From positions 1 through 64,000 of the forward strand of contig QNFE01000007.1 of NCBI GenBank assembly GCA_003645455.1: 64,000 bases of DNA. The letters are read 5' to 3'. This DNA comes from Gammaproteobacteria bacterium (GTDB lineage: Bacteria > Pseudomonadota > Gammaproteobacteria > QNFE01). The notes beneath the pieces were generated by a model. That model worked only from the letters and a program-made list of their open reading frames with translations. It had not been told where the DNA came from and searched no databases. Position numbers and translations under genes: made by a program. Each line of letters starts with the position of its first letter. The stretch's first letter is position 1. Positions 18,852-27,777 of this stretch are shown here, in pieces.

Positions 18852-18865
18852 AAGGAATAAAAACA

Positions 18866-21223
18866 ATGGCAAAAAATTTAATTATAGTGGAATCACCTGC
18901 GAAAAGCAAAACCATCGAAAAATATCTCGGGAGTGATTATCAGGTATTAGCATCATTCGGGCATCTGCGAGATTTGATTAAAAAAAATGGAGCAGTTGAG
19001 GTTGATAATAATTTTTTTATGAAATATGAAACGATTGATCGCAACCAAAAACATATAACGAACATCAAAAAAGCTTTGAAAAAATGTGACAACTTATTGC
19101 TTGCAACTGACCCTGATAGAGAAGGCGAGGCAATATCATGGCACCTATTAGAAATCTTAAAAGAGAAAAATGACTTAAAAAATAAAACAGTTCATCGGAT
19201 AGTTTTTAATGAAATTACTCAAAAAGCTTTAAAAAATGCCGTTGCCAACCCCCAAGATATTGATATGAATCTGGTGAATGCCCAACAAGCTCGCCGTGCT
19301 TTGGATTATCTGGTAGGTTTTAATCTCTCGCCATTATTATGGCAAAAAATAAGAACGGGGTTGTCCGCAGGGCGAGTGCAAAGCCCCGCTTTACGGATGA
19401 TAACAGAACAAGAGCAGAAAATAAATGCCTTTGTAGCACGTGAATATTGGAGCATTGATGCAAAGGTCCAAGCGGATAAAAAAATATTTAATGCCAAGTT
19501 ATACAGCATAAAAAAAGATAAAGTCAAACAATTTACAATAACAGATGAAAAAACTGCCAAGAGTTTAAAAAATAACTTAGAAACCAAAGCACAAAATAAA
19601 ATCACAGTCGCAAAAATTGAAAAAAAACAACGAAAAAGATACCCATCACCGCCTTTTACCACCTCAACTATGCAACAACAAGCTATTGGTAAATTAGGTT
19701 TTAGTGCTTTAAAAACCATGATGGTTGCCCAACAATTATATGAGGGAATAAACGGACAAACAGGACTTATAACTTATATGCGAACGGATTCATTAAATTT
19801 ATCCTCCGATGCCATTACAAGTTTTCGTGATTTTGTCACAAAAAAATATGGCAATGATTATATTCCTGATAAACCTAACTATTATAAAACCAAATCAAAA
19901 AATGCCCAAGAAGCTCACGAGGCAATTCGTCCTACTGATGTTTTAAAATCGCCTACTACTTTAAAAACAAAACTCAATAACGACCAGTATAGATTGTATT
20001 CTTTAATATGGCAAAGGGCAGTTGCCTCACAGATGATCTATGCTACAATGGATACAGTGCGTGCGGATTTAGATTGTGCCACAGGTGAAGCGATTTTTCG
20101 TGCCACCGGTTCATCAATCCGCCATGCCGGTTTTTTAAAAGTATATCCTGTATCTTCTAATAACGAAGATGATAAGATATTACCTGATATGCAAGAGGGG
20201 CAAATTATTGATTTATTAAAAATAAAACCAGAGCAACATTTTACCGAACCGCCACCGAGATATTCTGAGGCAACATTGGTAAAAGGACTGGAAGAATATG
20301 GAATAGGACGACCATCAACCTATGCCTCAATAATCTCAACTCTGCAAAATCGCAACTATGTAGAAATGGAGAAAAAAAGATTTATCCCTACCGAAATCGG
20401 CAAGATTGTCAACGGATTTTTAACCGATTATTTTACCAAATATGTGGACTATGACTGGACGGCAAAATTAGAAAATAGCTTGGACGAGATATCCACAGGC
20501 AAAAAAGATATGTTGCCAGTTTTAAAAAACTTTTGGTTAGACTTTAAAAAAAATGTTGATGAAACTCAAAAAAATGTCCAAAGATCGGATGTATTAAAAT
20601 CAAGAATATTGGGAGACGACCCGAGAAGTGGTAAACCTCTATCAGTGCGGATGGGGCGTTTCGGACCGATGGCACAAATAGGCACAGTTGATGACGAAGA
20701 AAAACCAAAATTTGCCTCTTTATCTAAAAACCAAAAATTAGAGACAATCACTTTTGATGATGCAATGCAACTTTTTAAATTGCCACGAGATCTCGGAGAA
20801 TCTCCCGCAGGTGAAAAGATAGCAGTAAATATTGGCAGATTCGGACCATATGTCCGTTATGATGACAAATTTGTATCTTTGCCAAAAGACTGTGATCCCT
20901 ATACTATTGAATTAAAGCAAGCATTAGAATTGGTGAATGATAAAAAAGAAAAAGATGCAAATCGTATAATTTTAGATTTCAAAAAAGAGGGGATTCAAGT
21001 TTTAAACGGTCGTTATGGTCCATTTATCACGGATGGCAAAAAAAATGCAAAAATCCCCAAAGACACCGAACCTAAAACTCTGACAATAGAGCAGTGTCAA
21101 GATTTGATAAAAAAAGCCCCTGAAAAAAAATACCGTAAAAAAGCCCCAGCTCGCAAAAAAACAACAACAAAGAAAAAAACAGCAGTAAAAAAAACAATAA
21201 AAAAAACGAGTAGAAAGAAATGA
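18866..21223 (+). CDS. topA: DNA topoisomerase I
   Basis: TopA relaxes negative supercoils through a 5'-phosphotyrosine link. The Toprim domain starts LIIVESPAKSKTIEKYLG with the acidic DPDREGEAISWHL; the catalytic Tyr is in GLITYMRTDSLNLS, about residue 304. Beyond residue ~570 there are no CxxC zinc ribbons as in E. coli; instead three Toprim-C repeats (MGRFGPMAQIG, IGRFGPYVRY, GRYGPFITDGKK) precede a Lys-rich tail. That tail type is commoner outside the enterobacteria. 785 residues. The stop overlaps crcB by 4 bases. Confidence 0.95.
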   Translation: MAKNLIIVESPAKSKTIEKYLGSDYQVLASFGHLRDLIKKNGAVEVDNNFFMKYETIDRNQKHITNIKKALKKCDNLLLATDPDREGEAISWHLLEILKEKNDLKNKTVHRIVFNEITQKALKNAVANPQDIDMNLVNAQQARRALDYLVGFNLSPLLWQKIRTGLSAGRVQSPALRMITEQEQKINAFVAREYWSIDAKVQADKKIFNAKLYSIKKDKVKQFTITDEKTAKSLKNNLETKAQNKITVAKIEKKQRKRYPSPPFTTSTMQQQAIGKLGFSALKTMMVAQQLYEGINGQTGLITYMRTDSLNLSSDAITSFRDFVTKKYGNDYIPDKPNYYKTKSKNAQEAHEAIRPTDVLKSPTTLKTKLNNDQYRLYSLIWQRAVASQMIYATMDTVRADLDCATGEAIFRATGSSIRHAGFLKVYPVSSNNEDDKILPDMQEGQIIDLLKIKPEQHFTEPPPRYSEATLVKGLEEYGIGRPSTYASIISTLQNRNYVEMEKKRFIPTEIGKIVNGFLTDYFTKYVDYDWTAKLENSLDEISTGKKDMLPVLKNFWLDFKKNVDETQKNVQRSDVLKSRILGDDPRSGKPLSVRMGRFGPMAQIGTVDDEEKPKFASLSKNQKLETITFDDAMQLFKLPRDLGESPAGEKIAVNIGRFGPYVRYDDKFVSLPKDCDPYTIELKQALELVNDKKEKDANRIILDFKKEGIQVLNGRYGPFITDGKKNAKIPKDTEPKTLTIEQCQDLIKKAPEKKYRKKAPARKKTTTKKKTAVKKTIKKTSRKK

Positions 21224-21597
21224 ACCAGATATTATTAGTTGCATTCGGTGGAGCATTAGGAAGCGTAAGTCGTTTCTCTTTTAATTCTTTTATATATAGA
21301 TTTATAGGGCGAGATTTCCCCTGGGCGACTCTTGGGGTTAATATAATAGGCTCTTTTTTTATCGGTTTTTTATCAATTTTGATTTTAAAAAAACTAAGCG
21401 TATCCCAAGACATTCAATCTTTTTTAATTATTGGTTTTTTGGGAGCATTTACGACATTTTCAGGTTTCTCATTAGAGAGTTTAAATCTTTTTGAGCAAGG
21501 ACAATATCTGTATTTGATATTAAATATATTGATGAGTGTTATCCTGTGTATTCTGGCTTGTTTTGCAGGTTTGCAACTTGCGATTAAGGTTTACTAA
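21220..21597 (+). CDS. crcB: Fluoride channel Fluc/CrcB
   Basis: 125 residues with four membrane segments. Seen: GGALGSVSRFSFN at the N-terminus, the pore Asn in GVNIIGSFFIGF and the FLGAFTTFSGFSLE block, which matches the GxxGxxTTFSTFS signature apart from Gly for the second Thr. It exports fluoride as a dual-topology dimer. It starts 4 bases inside topA, so it is expressed with topA and no fluoride riboswitch precedes it. Confidence 0.92.
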   Translation: MNQILLVAFGGALGSVSRFSFNSFIYRFIGRDFPWATLGVNIIGSFFIGFLSILILKKLSVSQDIQSFLIIGFLGAFTTFSGFSLESLNLFEQGQYLYLILNILMSVILCILACFAGLQLAIKVY

Positions 21598-21614
21598 GTG
21601 TTTAGTTTCATAAT

Positions 21615-21710
21615 GAGACCTTTGCATAATTTAAGTGCGGTTTAGAATAGTAAGAAAATAGGTGCATTTTATTGTTGTTATAAACTATGCTTAAATTATG
21701 CAAAGGTCTC
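21615..21710. mobile_element. MITE copy 2 (96 bp)
   Basis: Ends GAGACCTTTGCATAATTTAA and TTAAATTATGCAAAGGTCTC, inverted and nearly perfect, with 5-bp target duplication ATAAT (21610-21614 and 21711-21715). It lacks most of the interior of the 159-bp copies. A solitary related end (GCAAAGACCT) lies at 21741-21750. Confidence 0.9.
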
Positions 21711-21789
21711 ATAATATTATGCTGGTTTTTGTTGATTTTTGCAAAGACCTCAATTTATTATAAAAAAACCATCAACAAGAGCACTTAAA

Positions 21790-22605
21790 ATGATTTCAAA
21801 AATAAAAATATCAATACTGTTATCTATAATTATCAACATCAAAATGATTGGTGGTTTATCAGCAACCCAATTAGTTGATGAAAATATACAAGAGCAAAAC
21901 AAAGACAAAAAATCTTTAAAAATAACTCTTAACAACGAAAAGAAAATAATTTACCGTAAAAAGAGAGAACAAAAATATAGAGTTAAAAAAAGCAAGTTAA
22001 GGTTTAGAGGACGAAAACCAAAATTCAGAAGGTTAAAAACCACAAAAGAGCAATCAACCAGAAATCATTCTTTGTTTTTTGGTTTAGGGGCGGATAATTT
22101 TTCTATCAATAAAATTGACAAAACAAAAATCAAAAGTGATGCAACATCAAAAGGTTTTGTAATCGGCATATCAACCCCTGTCACAGAAAGTGTCCATTTG
22201 CAAACATATATTGGCTCATACACCGGAGCAAATTATAGTATGGATGGCATTGATGCCCCTATGTGGACAGACTCAAAAATCAAAACTATGGGTTTTGATA
22301 TTGACAAACGATTTATTTCTATCAACAATCATTATTTTAGTCTTATGGCTGGCATAAAATACCGCCAAATGATAACAACAATGGGGAGAAATTGGAGCGA
22401 TAATGAATATAAAATGACCTCATTTTCATTACCAATTGGTTTGGGTATGGGTTTTCAAATCAATAAATCTATGATATTTTTTATTCAAGCATCAAAAGAT
22501 GTGGCATATATCAGCAAACGCATAGAGATAGGCAAAGCAAGGGCAGATAAAACACCAACAGAATTAACAAATTTTAACTTTGGAGTCTCATATGAGTTAT
22601 TTTAA
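21790..22605 (+). CDS. Probable outer-membrane beta-barrel protein
   Basis: ATG at 21790 opens a signal peptide (ISILLSIIINIKMIGGLSA). A very basic stretch of ~60 residues follows (YRKKREQKYRVKKSKLRFRG), unusual for a periplasmic segment. The C-terminal ~170 residues alternate as beta strands (FGLGADNFSINKI, LQTYIGSYTGANYSM, FSLMAGIKYRQM, FNFGVSYELF) and end in Phe, as outer-membrane barrels do. A TTG at 21739 would extend it without a signal peptide. It overlaps the next gene by 14 bases; the two are flanked by MITEs. Function unknown. Confidence 0.65.
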   Translation: MISKIKISILLSIIINIKMIGGLSATQLVDENIQEQNKDKKSLKITLNNEKKIIYRKKREQKYRVKKSKLRFRGRKPKFRRLKTTKEQSTRNHSLFFGLGADNFSINKIDKTKIKSDATSKGFVIGISTPVTESVHLQTYIGSYTGANYSMDGIDAPMWTDSKIKTMGFDIDKRFISINNHYFSLMAGIKYRQMITTMGRNWSDNEYKMTSFSLPIGLGMGFQINKSMIFFIQASKDVAYISKRIEIGKARADKTPTELTNFNFGVSYELF

Positions 22606-24577
22606 ACCATTATTTTTATTTTTAATAACAGTTGTAGCTTGTAGTGAAGAGCATGATATTTCTTCCTCAAAAGATTTGCCAAAATATATCCAAGCAGCAC
22701 TATCAATCAACGGCACCCAAAAAACTGCCACAGATGCAGACTTCACCTTTACCACCACAGGAGGCAATGGCACAGGGGCTTTATCTTGGCTTTCAACCAA
22801 TACCAGTGTTGCCACAATCAATGCCAACACAGGTTTAATCCATATCATAAAAGCAGGCAATACAACCATCAAAACCATCAAAGCAACCGATGATATTTAT
22901 AACACCTCAAATCAAGCAAGTTATAATCTTGTTATCAACAAAGCCAACCAAGCAGCACTATCAATCAACGGCACCCAAAAAACTGCCACAGATGCAGATT
23001 TTACTTTTACCACCACAGGAGGTAATGGCACAGGAGCTTTATCTTGGGTTTCAACCAATACCAGTGTTGCCACAATAAATGCCAGCACAGGTTTAATTCA
23101 TATATTAAAAGCAGGCAACGCAACCATCAAAACCACCAAAGCTACTGATAACAAATACAATGCCTCAAATCAAGCAAGTTATAATCTTGTTATCAACAAA
23201 GCCAATCAGACCACACTATCAATCAACGGCACCCAAAAAACTGCCACAGATGCAGATTTTACTTTTACCACCACAGGAGGTAATGGCACAGGAGCTTTAT
23301 CTTGGGAATCAACTAACACCGGCATTGCTACAATCAATGCCGATACAGGTTTAATTCATATCATAAAAGCAGGCAATACAACCATCAAAACCACCAAAGC
23401 TACCGATGATATTTATAACACCTCAAATCAAGCAAGTTATAATCTTGTTATCAACAAAGCCAATCAAGCAACATTATCAATCGGAGGAGATATTACTAAA
23501 AAAATTGGTCACTATAATGGTGTTGTCAATGTTACTGGTGGGTCAACAGGTGGAACAGTGTCATATGATTCAAGTCATGAAACAATTGCTACCATAAACT
23601 TATCTGGAAAAATTACTTTGGTGGCAACAGGTGTAACAAGAATATATGCCACAATGCAAGGAGATGATAAATTTAATGATGTTATTGCATCTTTTGTATT
23701 AACAGTCATTGATCCTATAAAAATATATGCCTCTCATGGCGATTTTAGAGGAGGAGATAGTATGCGACCAACCAGAACTGCAATTGCCAATATGATAAAA
23801 ACATGGAATCCTGAAAGAGTTTTGTTTTGTGGAGATAATTATGATGTCGGTCATTACAGAGATTTAACACCTTTTGAATCTGCGGATAAACAAGTAGGAG
23901 AATTGTGGCATAATAAAATGTTACCTTATAAAGGCATATACGGAGACTCATCAATTGACATGAATAGAGTTTTACCTGTTATCGGCAACCATGAGTTATA
24001 TGGAGGCGGAAACAATGATCTTTATGCTAATTATTTTGGTGTAGATCAAGTTGATAAGTTTTTATATAATCAAATGCCAGGTTATGGAGGCAGAGTATAC
24101 GAATATAAAGATGAAAACATCCATTGGTTTGTGTTAGATAGCAATAGACATGATTTTACCACTATCAACAATCCTCAAATGAATTGGATTAAACCTAAAA
24201 TTATGGCATCTGATGCAAGTTGGAAAATTGTATCTTTTCATCATCCTCCTTATTCATTAAGAAGAGGTGATGTGCCTGCCAGAGACACAAATTATGGCTG
24301 GGATGCTATGGGTGTTGATTTTGTAATCAATGGACACGACCACAACTATCAAAGAATAACAGTTCCAGGTCAAAGTAATACGGTCTTTATAATCAATGGT
24401 GCAGGTGGAACAGGTTTGTATTCATTTACAGGTAGCACAACAGCCACTGTGCATGCAAAAAATGACACAGATTATGGTGCATTAAAAATTATTGTCTCAT
24501 ATTGTAAAATTACAACAGAATATTATTTAAAAAATGGCAATTTATTTGATAGTTATTCAAAGCAAAAATGTTTATAG
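22592..24577 (+). CDS. Lipoprotein with tandem Ig-like repeats and a metallophosphoesterase domain
   Basis: ATG at 22592 gives a short signal peptide with lipobox (LITVVAC). Three almost identical 86-residue Ig-like repeats follow (each begins LSINGTQKTATDADFTFTTT), then a fourth, divergent one. The C-terminal ~290 residues are a calcineurin-like/purple-acid-phosphatase domain: GDF, CGDNYD, GNHELYGGG, SFHHPPYS, GHDHNYQRIT, all metal-ligand motifs present. A surface-exposed phosphatase or phosphodiesterase is likely. The TAG stop uses the first base of the adjoining MITE; the target before insertion would have read TAA at the same codon. Confidence 0.85.
   Translation: MSYFKPLFLFLITVVACSEEHDISSSKDLPKYIQAALSINGTQKTATDADFTFTTTGGNGTGALSWLSTNTSVATINANTGLIHIIKAGNTTIKTIKATDDIYNTSNQASYNLVINKANQAALSINGTQKTATDADFTFTTTGGNGTGALSWVSTNTSVATINASTGLIHILKAGNATIKTTKATDNKYNASNQASYNLVINKANQTTLSINGTQKTATDADFTFTTTGGNGTGALSWESTNTGIATINADTGLIHIIKAGNTTIKTTKATDDIYNTSNQASYNLVINKANQATLSIGGDITKKIGHYNGVVNVTGGSTGGTVSYDSSHETIATINLSGKITLVATGVTRIYATMQGDDKFNDVIASFVLTVIDPIKIYASHGDFRGGDSMRPTRTAIANMIKTWNPERVLFCGDNYDVGHYRDLTPFESADKQVGELWHNKMLPYKGIYGDSSIDMNRVLPVIGNHELYGGGNNDLYANYFGVDQVDKFLYNQMPGYGGRVYEYKDENIHWFVLDSNRHDFTTINNPQMNWIKPKIMASDASWKIVSFHHPPYSLRRGDVPARDTNYGWDAMGVDFVINGHDHNYQRITVPGQSNTVFIINGAGGTGLYSFTGSTTATVHAKNDTDYGALKIIVSYCKITTEYYLKNGNLFDSYSKQKCL
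22697..23471 (+). repeat. Three 258-bp direct repeats inside the phosphoesterase gene
   Basis: Period 258 bp (86 codons), in frame, beginning near 22697, 22955 and 23213, with only scattered differences between copies. Such identity implies recent expansion or gene conversion, and copy number may vary between strains. The following unit from 23471 is clearly diverged. Confidence 0.88.
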
Positions 24578-24735
24578 AGACCTTTGCATAATTCAAGTGC
24601 TGTTTAGAGAGGACAGAAAATAGTGCATTTTTATAGCAAAAATAAGGAAAATGGCAAGTCCTTTGACGAGTTTTTGCTATAAGCATATGTAATCTATTTG
24701 TTTTATAAATTGTGCTTGAATTATGCAAAGATCTC
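24577..24735. mobile_element. MITE copy 3 (159 bp)
   Basis: Ends GAGACCTTTGCATAATTC and GAATTATGCAAAGATCTC (one mismatch), flanked by perfect 5-bp duplication TTATA (24572-24576 and 24736-24740). It is inverted relative to copy 1 and shares its interior. It abuts the stop codon of the phosphoesterase gene. A further solitary end (GTGCAAAGGTCTTATA) lies at 24855-24870, before dapE. Confidence 0.9.
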
Positions 24736-24889
24736 TTATAATTTAAACTAATAAGCTATTGACAAATGAGTGTTGGGCGGCATATATCCGCAGACATGAT
24801 ATTTAATTCGTAAAAGTTAAAAATATTTGCTATTATAACATTTTTTATAATTCGTGCAAAGGTCTTATAAAATACTTAAATACAAAACT

Positions 24890-26047
24890 ATGAAAAAAAT
24901 ATCACCTACCATAAAACTCTGTCAGAAGTTAATTCAACAACAATCAATTACCCCAGATGACAGCAAATGTTTGCCTATAATAGCTGATAGATTAAAAAAA
25001 ATAGGCTTTAAAAATGAATTTTTAAAATTTGACAAGGTTAATAATTTATATAGCAGGTTTGGAGATAAAAGCCCATTATTATTATTTGCAGGGCATACAG
25101 ATGTTGTGCCAACAGGGGATCAAAACCTATGGGATGAACCACCATTTAGTGGTAATATTATAAAAGATGATAATGGCGACGATATTTTATATGGTCGTGG
25201 TAGTGCTGATATGAAAGGAGGCATCGCAGCTTTTGTCGTGGCTGTTGAAGAGTTTTTAAAAAACAACACAAACTTTAAAGGCTCAATTGGCTTTTTATTA
25301 ACCGCCGATGAGGAGGCAGAGGCAGTTGATGGCACCATCAAAGTTATTGAAGTTTTGCAAAAAAGAGCAGAGATAATTGATTATTGTCTGCTTGGCGAGC
25401 CATCATGCAAAAAGATAATAGGTGATGAGATAAAAATAGGCAGAAGAGGCTCACTTAGTTTAAAACTTACCATAATCGGCAAACAAGGACATGTTGCCTA
25501 CCCACATCTTGCCCAAAACCCTATTCATAATGCAACCGCTTTTTTAGATGAGATATGTCATCATAAATGGGATGATGGTAATGAGAGCTTTCCACCCAGC
25601 ACTTTTCAAATCTCTAACATAAAGTCCGGCACCGGAGCCACTAATGTTATTCCAGCAGATATGATTATTGAGGCAAATTTCAGATTTTCAACAGCCCAAA
25701 CTCCGGCATCACTTCAAGAAAAAACGATAAAAATGCTCCAAAAATATGGTTTAAAATATGATCTAAAATGGACTCTATCAGGCAATAGTTTTTTAAGTGT
25801 TCCTGGTAAATTAGTGGAGGCTACCACAAATGCTATTTATAAAATAACAGGTTTAAGAACAAAATTATCAACAACAGGTGGCACATCAGATGGCAGGTTT
25901 ATCGCCCCTACCGGAGCCGAGACGATTGAATTGGGGCTGTTAAATGAGACAATTCATCAAATAAATGAGCGAGTAAAAACTGCAGATTTAAATATTCTAA
26001 ACGATATTTATTGTAATTTATTAACAGAAATACTAACCATAAAATAA
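24890..26047 (+). CDS. dapE: Succinyl-diaminopimelate desuccinylase
   Basis: DapE hydrolyses N-succinyl-LL-diaminopimelate on the way to lysine and the peptidoglycan cross-link residue. M20-family metal sites are visible: LFAGHTDVVPTGD, GRGSADMKGGIAAF, TADEEAEAVDGT, GEPSCKKIIGD, and the C-terminal TTGGTSDGRFIAPTGAE. I choose ATG at 24890 (MKKISPTIKL, 385 residues) over 24854, whose leader matches no family N-terminus. It is a single gene upstream of the rpmI promoter. Confidence 0.93.
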   Translation: MKKISPTIKLCQKLIQQQSITPDDSKCLPIIADRLKKIGFKNEFLKFDKVNNLYSRFGDKSPLLLFAGHTDVVPTGDQNLWDEPPFSGNIIKDDNGDDILYGRGSADMKGGIAAFVVAVEEFLKNNTNFKGSIGFLLTADEEAEAVDGTIKVIEVLQKRAEIIDYCLLGEPSCKKIIGDEIKIGRRGSLSLKLTIIGKQGHVAYPHLAQNPIHNATAFLDEICHHKWDDGNESFPPSTFQISNIKSGTGATNVIPADMIIEANFRFSTAQTPASLQEKTIKMLQKYGLKYDLKWTLSGNSFLSVPGKLVEATTNAIYKITGLRTKLSTTGGTSDGRFIAPTGAETIELGLLNETIHQINERVKTADLNILNDIYCNLLTEILTIK

Positions 26048-26053
26048 AATAAT

Positions 26054-26082
26054 TTGCATTCTTTTTTTTGCTGTTGTATAAT
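26054..26082 (+). promoter_or_regulatory. Sigma-70 promoter of the rpmI operon
   Basis: TTGCAT (26054-26059), a 17-base spacer, TATAAT (26077-26082). Transcription from here gives an rpmI leader of about 80 bases ending in the GGGAG ribosome-binding site. infC, which usually precedes rpmI, is absent, and this promoter replaces its read-through. Confidence 0.75.
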
Positions 26083-26167
26083 AACAGATTTTTTCGCGCT
26101 GGTGTAAATGTTGTCTCCGACCCAGTCGAATAGCAGTTTTAATTTTAACTTAAACGGGAGTATATAA

Positions 26168-26365
26168 ATGCCAAAACTAAAAACCAACCGCGGAGCGGCT
26201 AAAAGGTTTTCCAAAACATCCTCTGGTAGATTTAAATGCAAGAGGTCTCATTTGCGTCATATTTTAACCAAAAAATCAACCAAAAGAAAACGCGGTTTGC
26301 GTGATACTGACTATGTTGATGCAGCTGATGTTGCTATGGTTAGAAGAATGTTACCTTTTTCATAA
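26168..26365 (+). CDS. rpmI: Ribosomal protein bL35
   Basis: 65 residues, strongly basic: [20 protein letters not shown] at the N-terminus and [20 protein letters not shown] at the C-terminus are diagnostic for L35. A strong GGGAG site precedes it. It is the first gene of the rpmI-rplT-pheS-pheT-ihfA cluster. Confidence 0.97.
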   Translation: MPKLKTNRGAAKRFSKTSSGRFKCKRSHLRHILTKKSTKRKRGLRDTDYVDAADVAMVRRMLPFS

Positions 26366-26393
26366 CAAATTTAATTATACAGGAGAATAAAAA

Positions 26394-26747
26394 ATGCCAA
26401 GAGTAAAAAGAGGTGTCACGGCCCATGCACGCCACAAAAAAGTCTTAAAAAAAGCCAAAGGTTATTACGGAGCTCGTTCAAAAGTTTACCGGGTCGCTAA
26501 ACAAGCTGTCACCAAAGCAGGACAATATGCTTATCGTGACCGCAAGCAAAGAAAAAGACAATTTCGTGCTTTATGGATTGTCCGCATCAATGCAGCTGTG
26601 CGCCCATTTGACTTATCATATAGCCGTTTTATGAATGGTTTGAAAAAAGCCCAGATAGAAATAGATCGAAAAGTTTTATCTGATATGGCAATTTTTGATA
26701 AACCAGGCTTTGCAAAAATTGTCGAAATAGTCAAAAAAGAACTCTGA
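26394..26747 (+). CDS. rplT: Ribosomal protein bL20
   Basis: 117 residues of standard L20: [35 protein letters not shown] and the C-terminal [17 protein letters not shown]. It follows rpmI by 28 bases with an AGGAG site. L20 assembles on 23S rRNA early and represses its own operon in relatives. Confidence 0.97.
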   Translation: MPRVKRGVTAHARHKKVLKKAKGYYGARSKVYRVAKQAVTKAGQYAYRDRKQRKRQFRALWIVRINAAVRPFDLSYSRFMNGLKKAQIEIDRKVLSDMAIFDKPGFAKIVEIVKKEL

Positions 26748-26757
26748 TAAAAATAAA

Positions 26758-27774
26758 ATGGGAGATATTTTAACCCTAACACAAAAAGCTCTAAAAGACA
26801 TAGATGAATCTGCATCTTCTATTGAGTTGGAATCCTTGCGCCTGCAATATCTCGGCAAAAAAGGATCAATATCTTTATTATTGCAATCAATAGGAGCCAT
26901 GCCTTTACAAAAAAGAGGGCAATTTGGCTCTGATGTTAATGTTGCTAAAAATAAAATTTCAACACAAATACAAGAAAAAAGTAAACTCATAAAAGAGCAA
27001 CTTTTAGAAAAAAAACTGCAAAGTGAAGTTTTAGATTTAACTCTACCTGGTAGAAAACATAACAAAGGATCACTGCACCCTGTCACTCTTACCCTAAACC
27101 GCATCAATGATTTTTTTATATCTCTTGGTTTTGAAAAAGTAAAAGGCGATGAAATTGAGGATGAATATCATAATTTTGAAGCTTTAAATATCCCCAAATC
27201 ACACCCTGCTCGTGCCATGCACGACACCTTTTACTTTCCAGATGGAAGACTGCTTAGGACTCATACATCAAGTGCCCAAATCCACCAAATGGAGAACAAC
27301 GAACCTCCTCATCAGGTCATATCTCCTGGACGTGTTTATCGTTGTGATTCTGATTTAACTCATACCCCTATGTTTCATCAAGTTGAAGGATTGTGGATAG
27401 ATAAAAAAATAACCTTTGCAAATTTATTGGCAAATTTAGAATTATTTTTAAAAACTTTTTTTGAAGACGAAGATTTAAAAATTCGTGCCCGTCCATCATA
27501 TTTTCCTTTTACTGAACCATCCGCTGAAATTGATATTTGTTGTGTTATGTGTGAGGGAGAGGGATGTAGAGTGTGCTCTGGGTCAGGATGGATAGAGGTA
27601 TTAGGGTGTGGAATGGTGCATCCGAATGTCCTAAAGATGATGAAGATTGACAACAACAAATATCAAGGATATGCGTTTGGTTTGGGAGTTGAAAGATTAG
27701 CAATGTTATATTATGGAATATCAGATTTACGACTATTTTTTGAAAATGATCTGCGTTTTTTGAGGCAATTTTAA
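26758..27774 (+). CDS. pheS: Phenylalanyl-tRNA synthetase alpha subunit
   Basis: The catalytic subunit of the alpha2-beta2 enzyme. Seen: an N-terminal coiled-coil, LPGRKHNKGSLHPVT, the class II motifs (HDTFYF, RTHTSSAQIHQM, GRVYRCDSDLTHTPMFHQVE) and GLGVERLAMLYYGI. 338 residues, normal for the short gammaproteobacterial form. It lies 10 bases after rplT and 3 bases before pheT. Confidence 0.97.
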   Translation: MGDILTLTQKALKDIDESASSIELESLRLQYLGKKGSISLLLQSIGAMPLQKRGQFGSDVNVAKNKISTQIQEKSKLIKEQLLEKKLQSEVLDLTLPGRKHNKGSLHPVTLTLNRINDFFISLGFEKVKGDEIEDEYHNFEALNIPKSHPARAMHDTFYFPDGRLLRTHTSSAQIHQMENNEPPHQVISPGRVYRCDSDLTHTPMFHQVEGLWIDKKITFANLLANLELFLKTFFEDEDLKIRARPSYFPFTEPSAEIDICCVMCEGEGCRVCSGSGWIEVLGCGMVHPNVLKMMKIDNNKYQGYAFGLGVERLAMLYYGISDLRLFFENDLRFLRQF

Positions 27775-27777
27775 ACT

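Noticed and set aside
21100-21225. Fluoride riboswitch before crcB
   Set aside because: crcB starts inside topA, and the upstream bases are the Lys-rich topA tail with no riboswitch core.
12402-24735. Complete insertion sequences at the MITE sites
   Set aside because: None of the three elements exceeds 159 bp and none encodes a transposase.
26083-26167. infC remnant before rpmI
   Set aside because: No translation of this 85-base leader resembles IF3; it reads as an untranslated leader after a good promoter.
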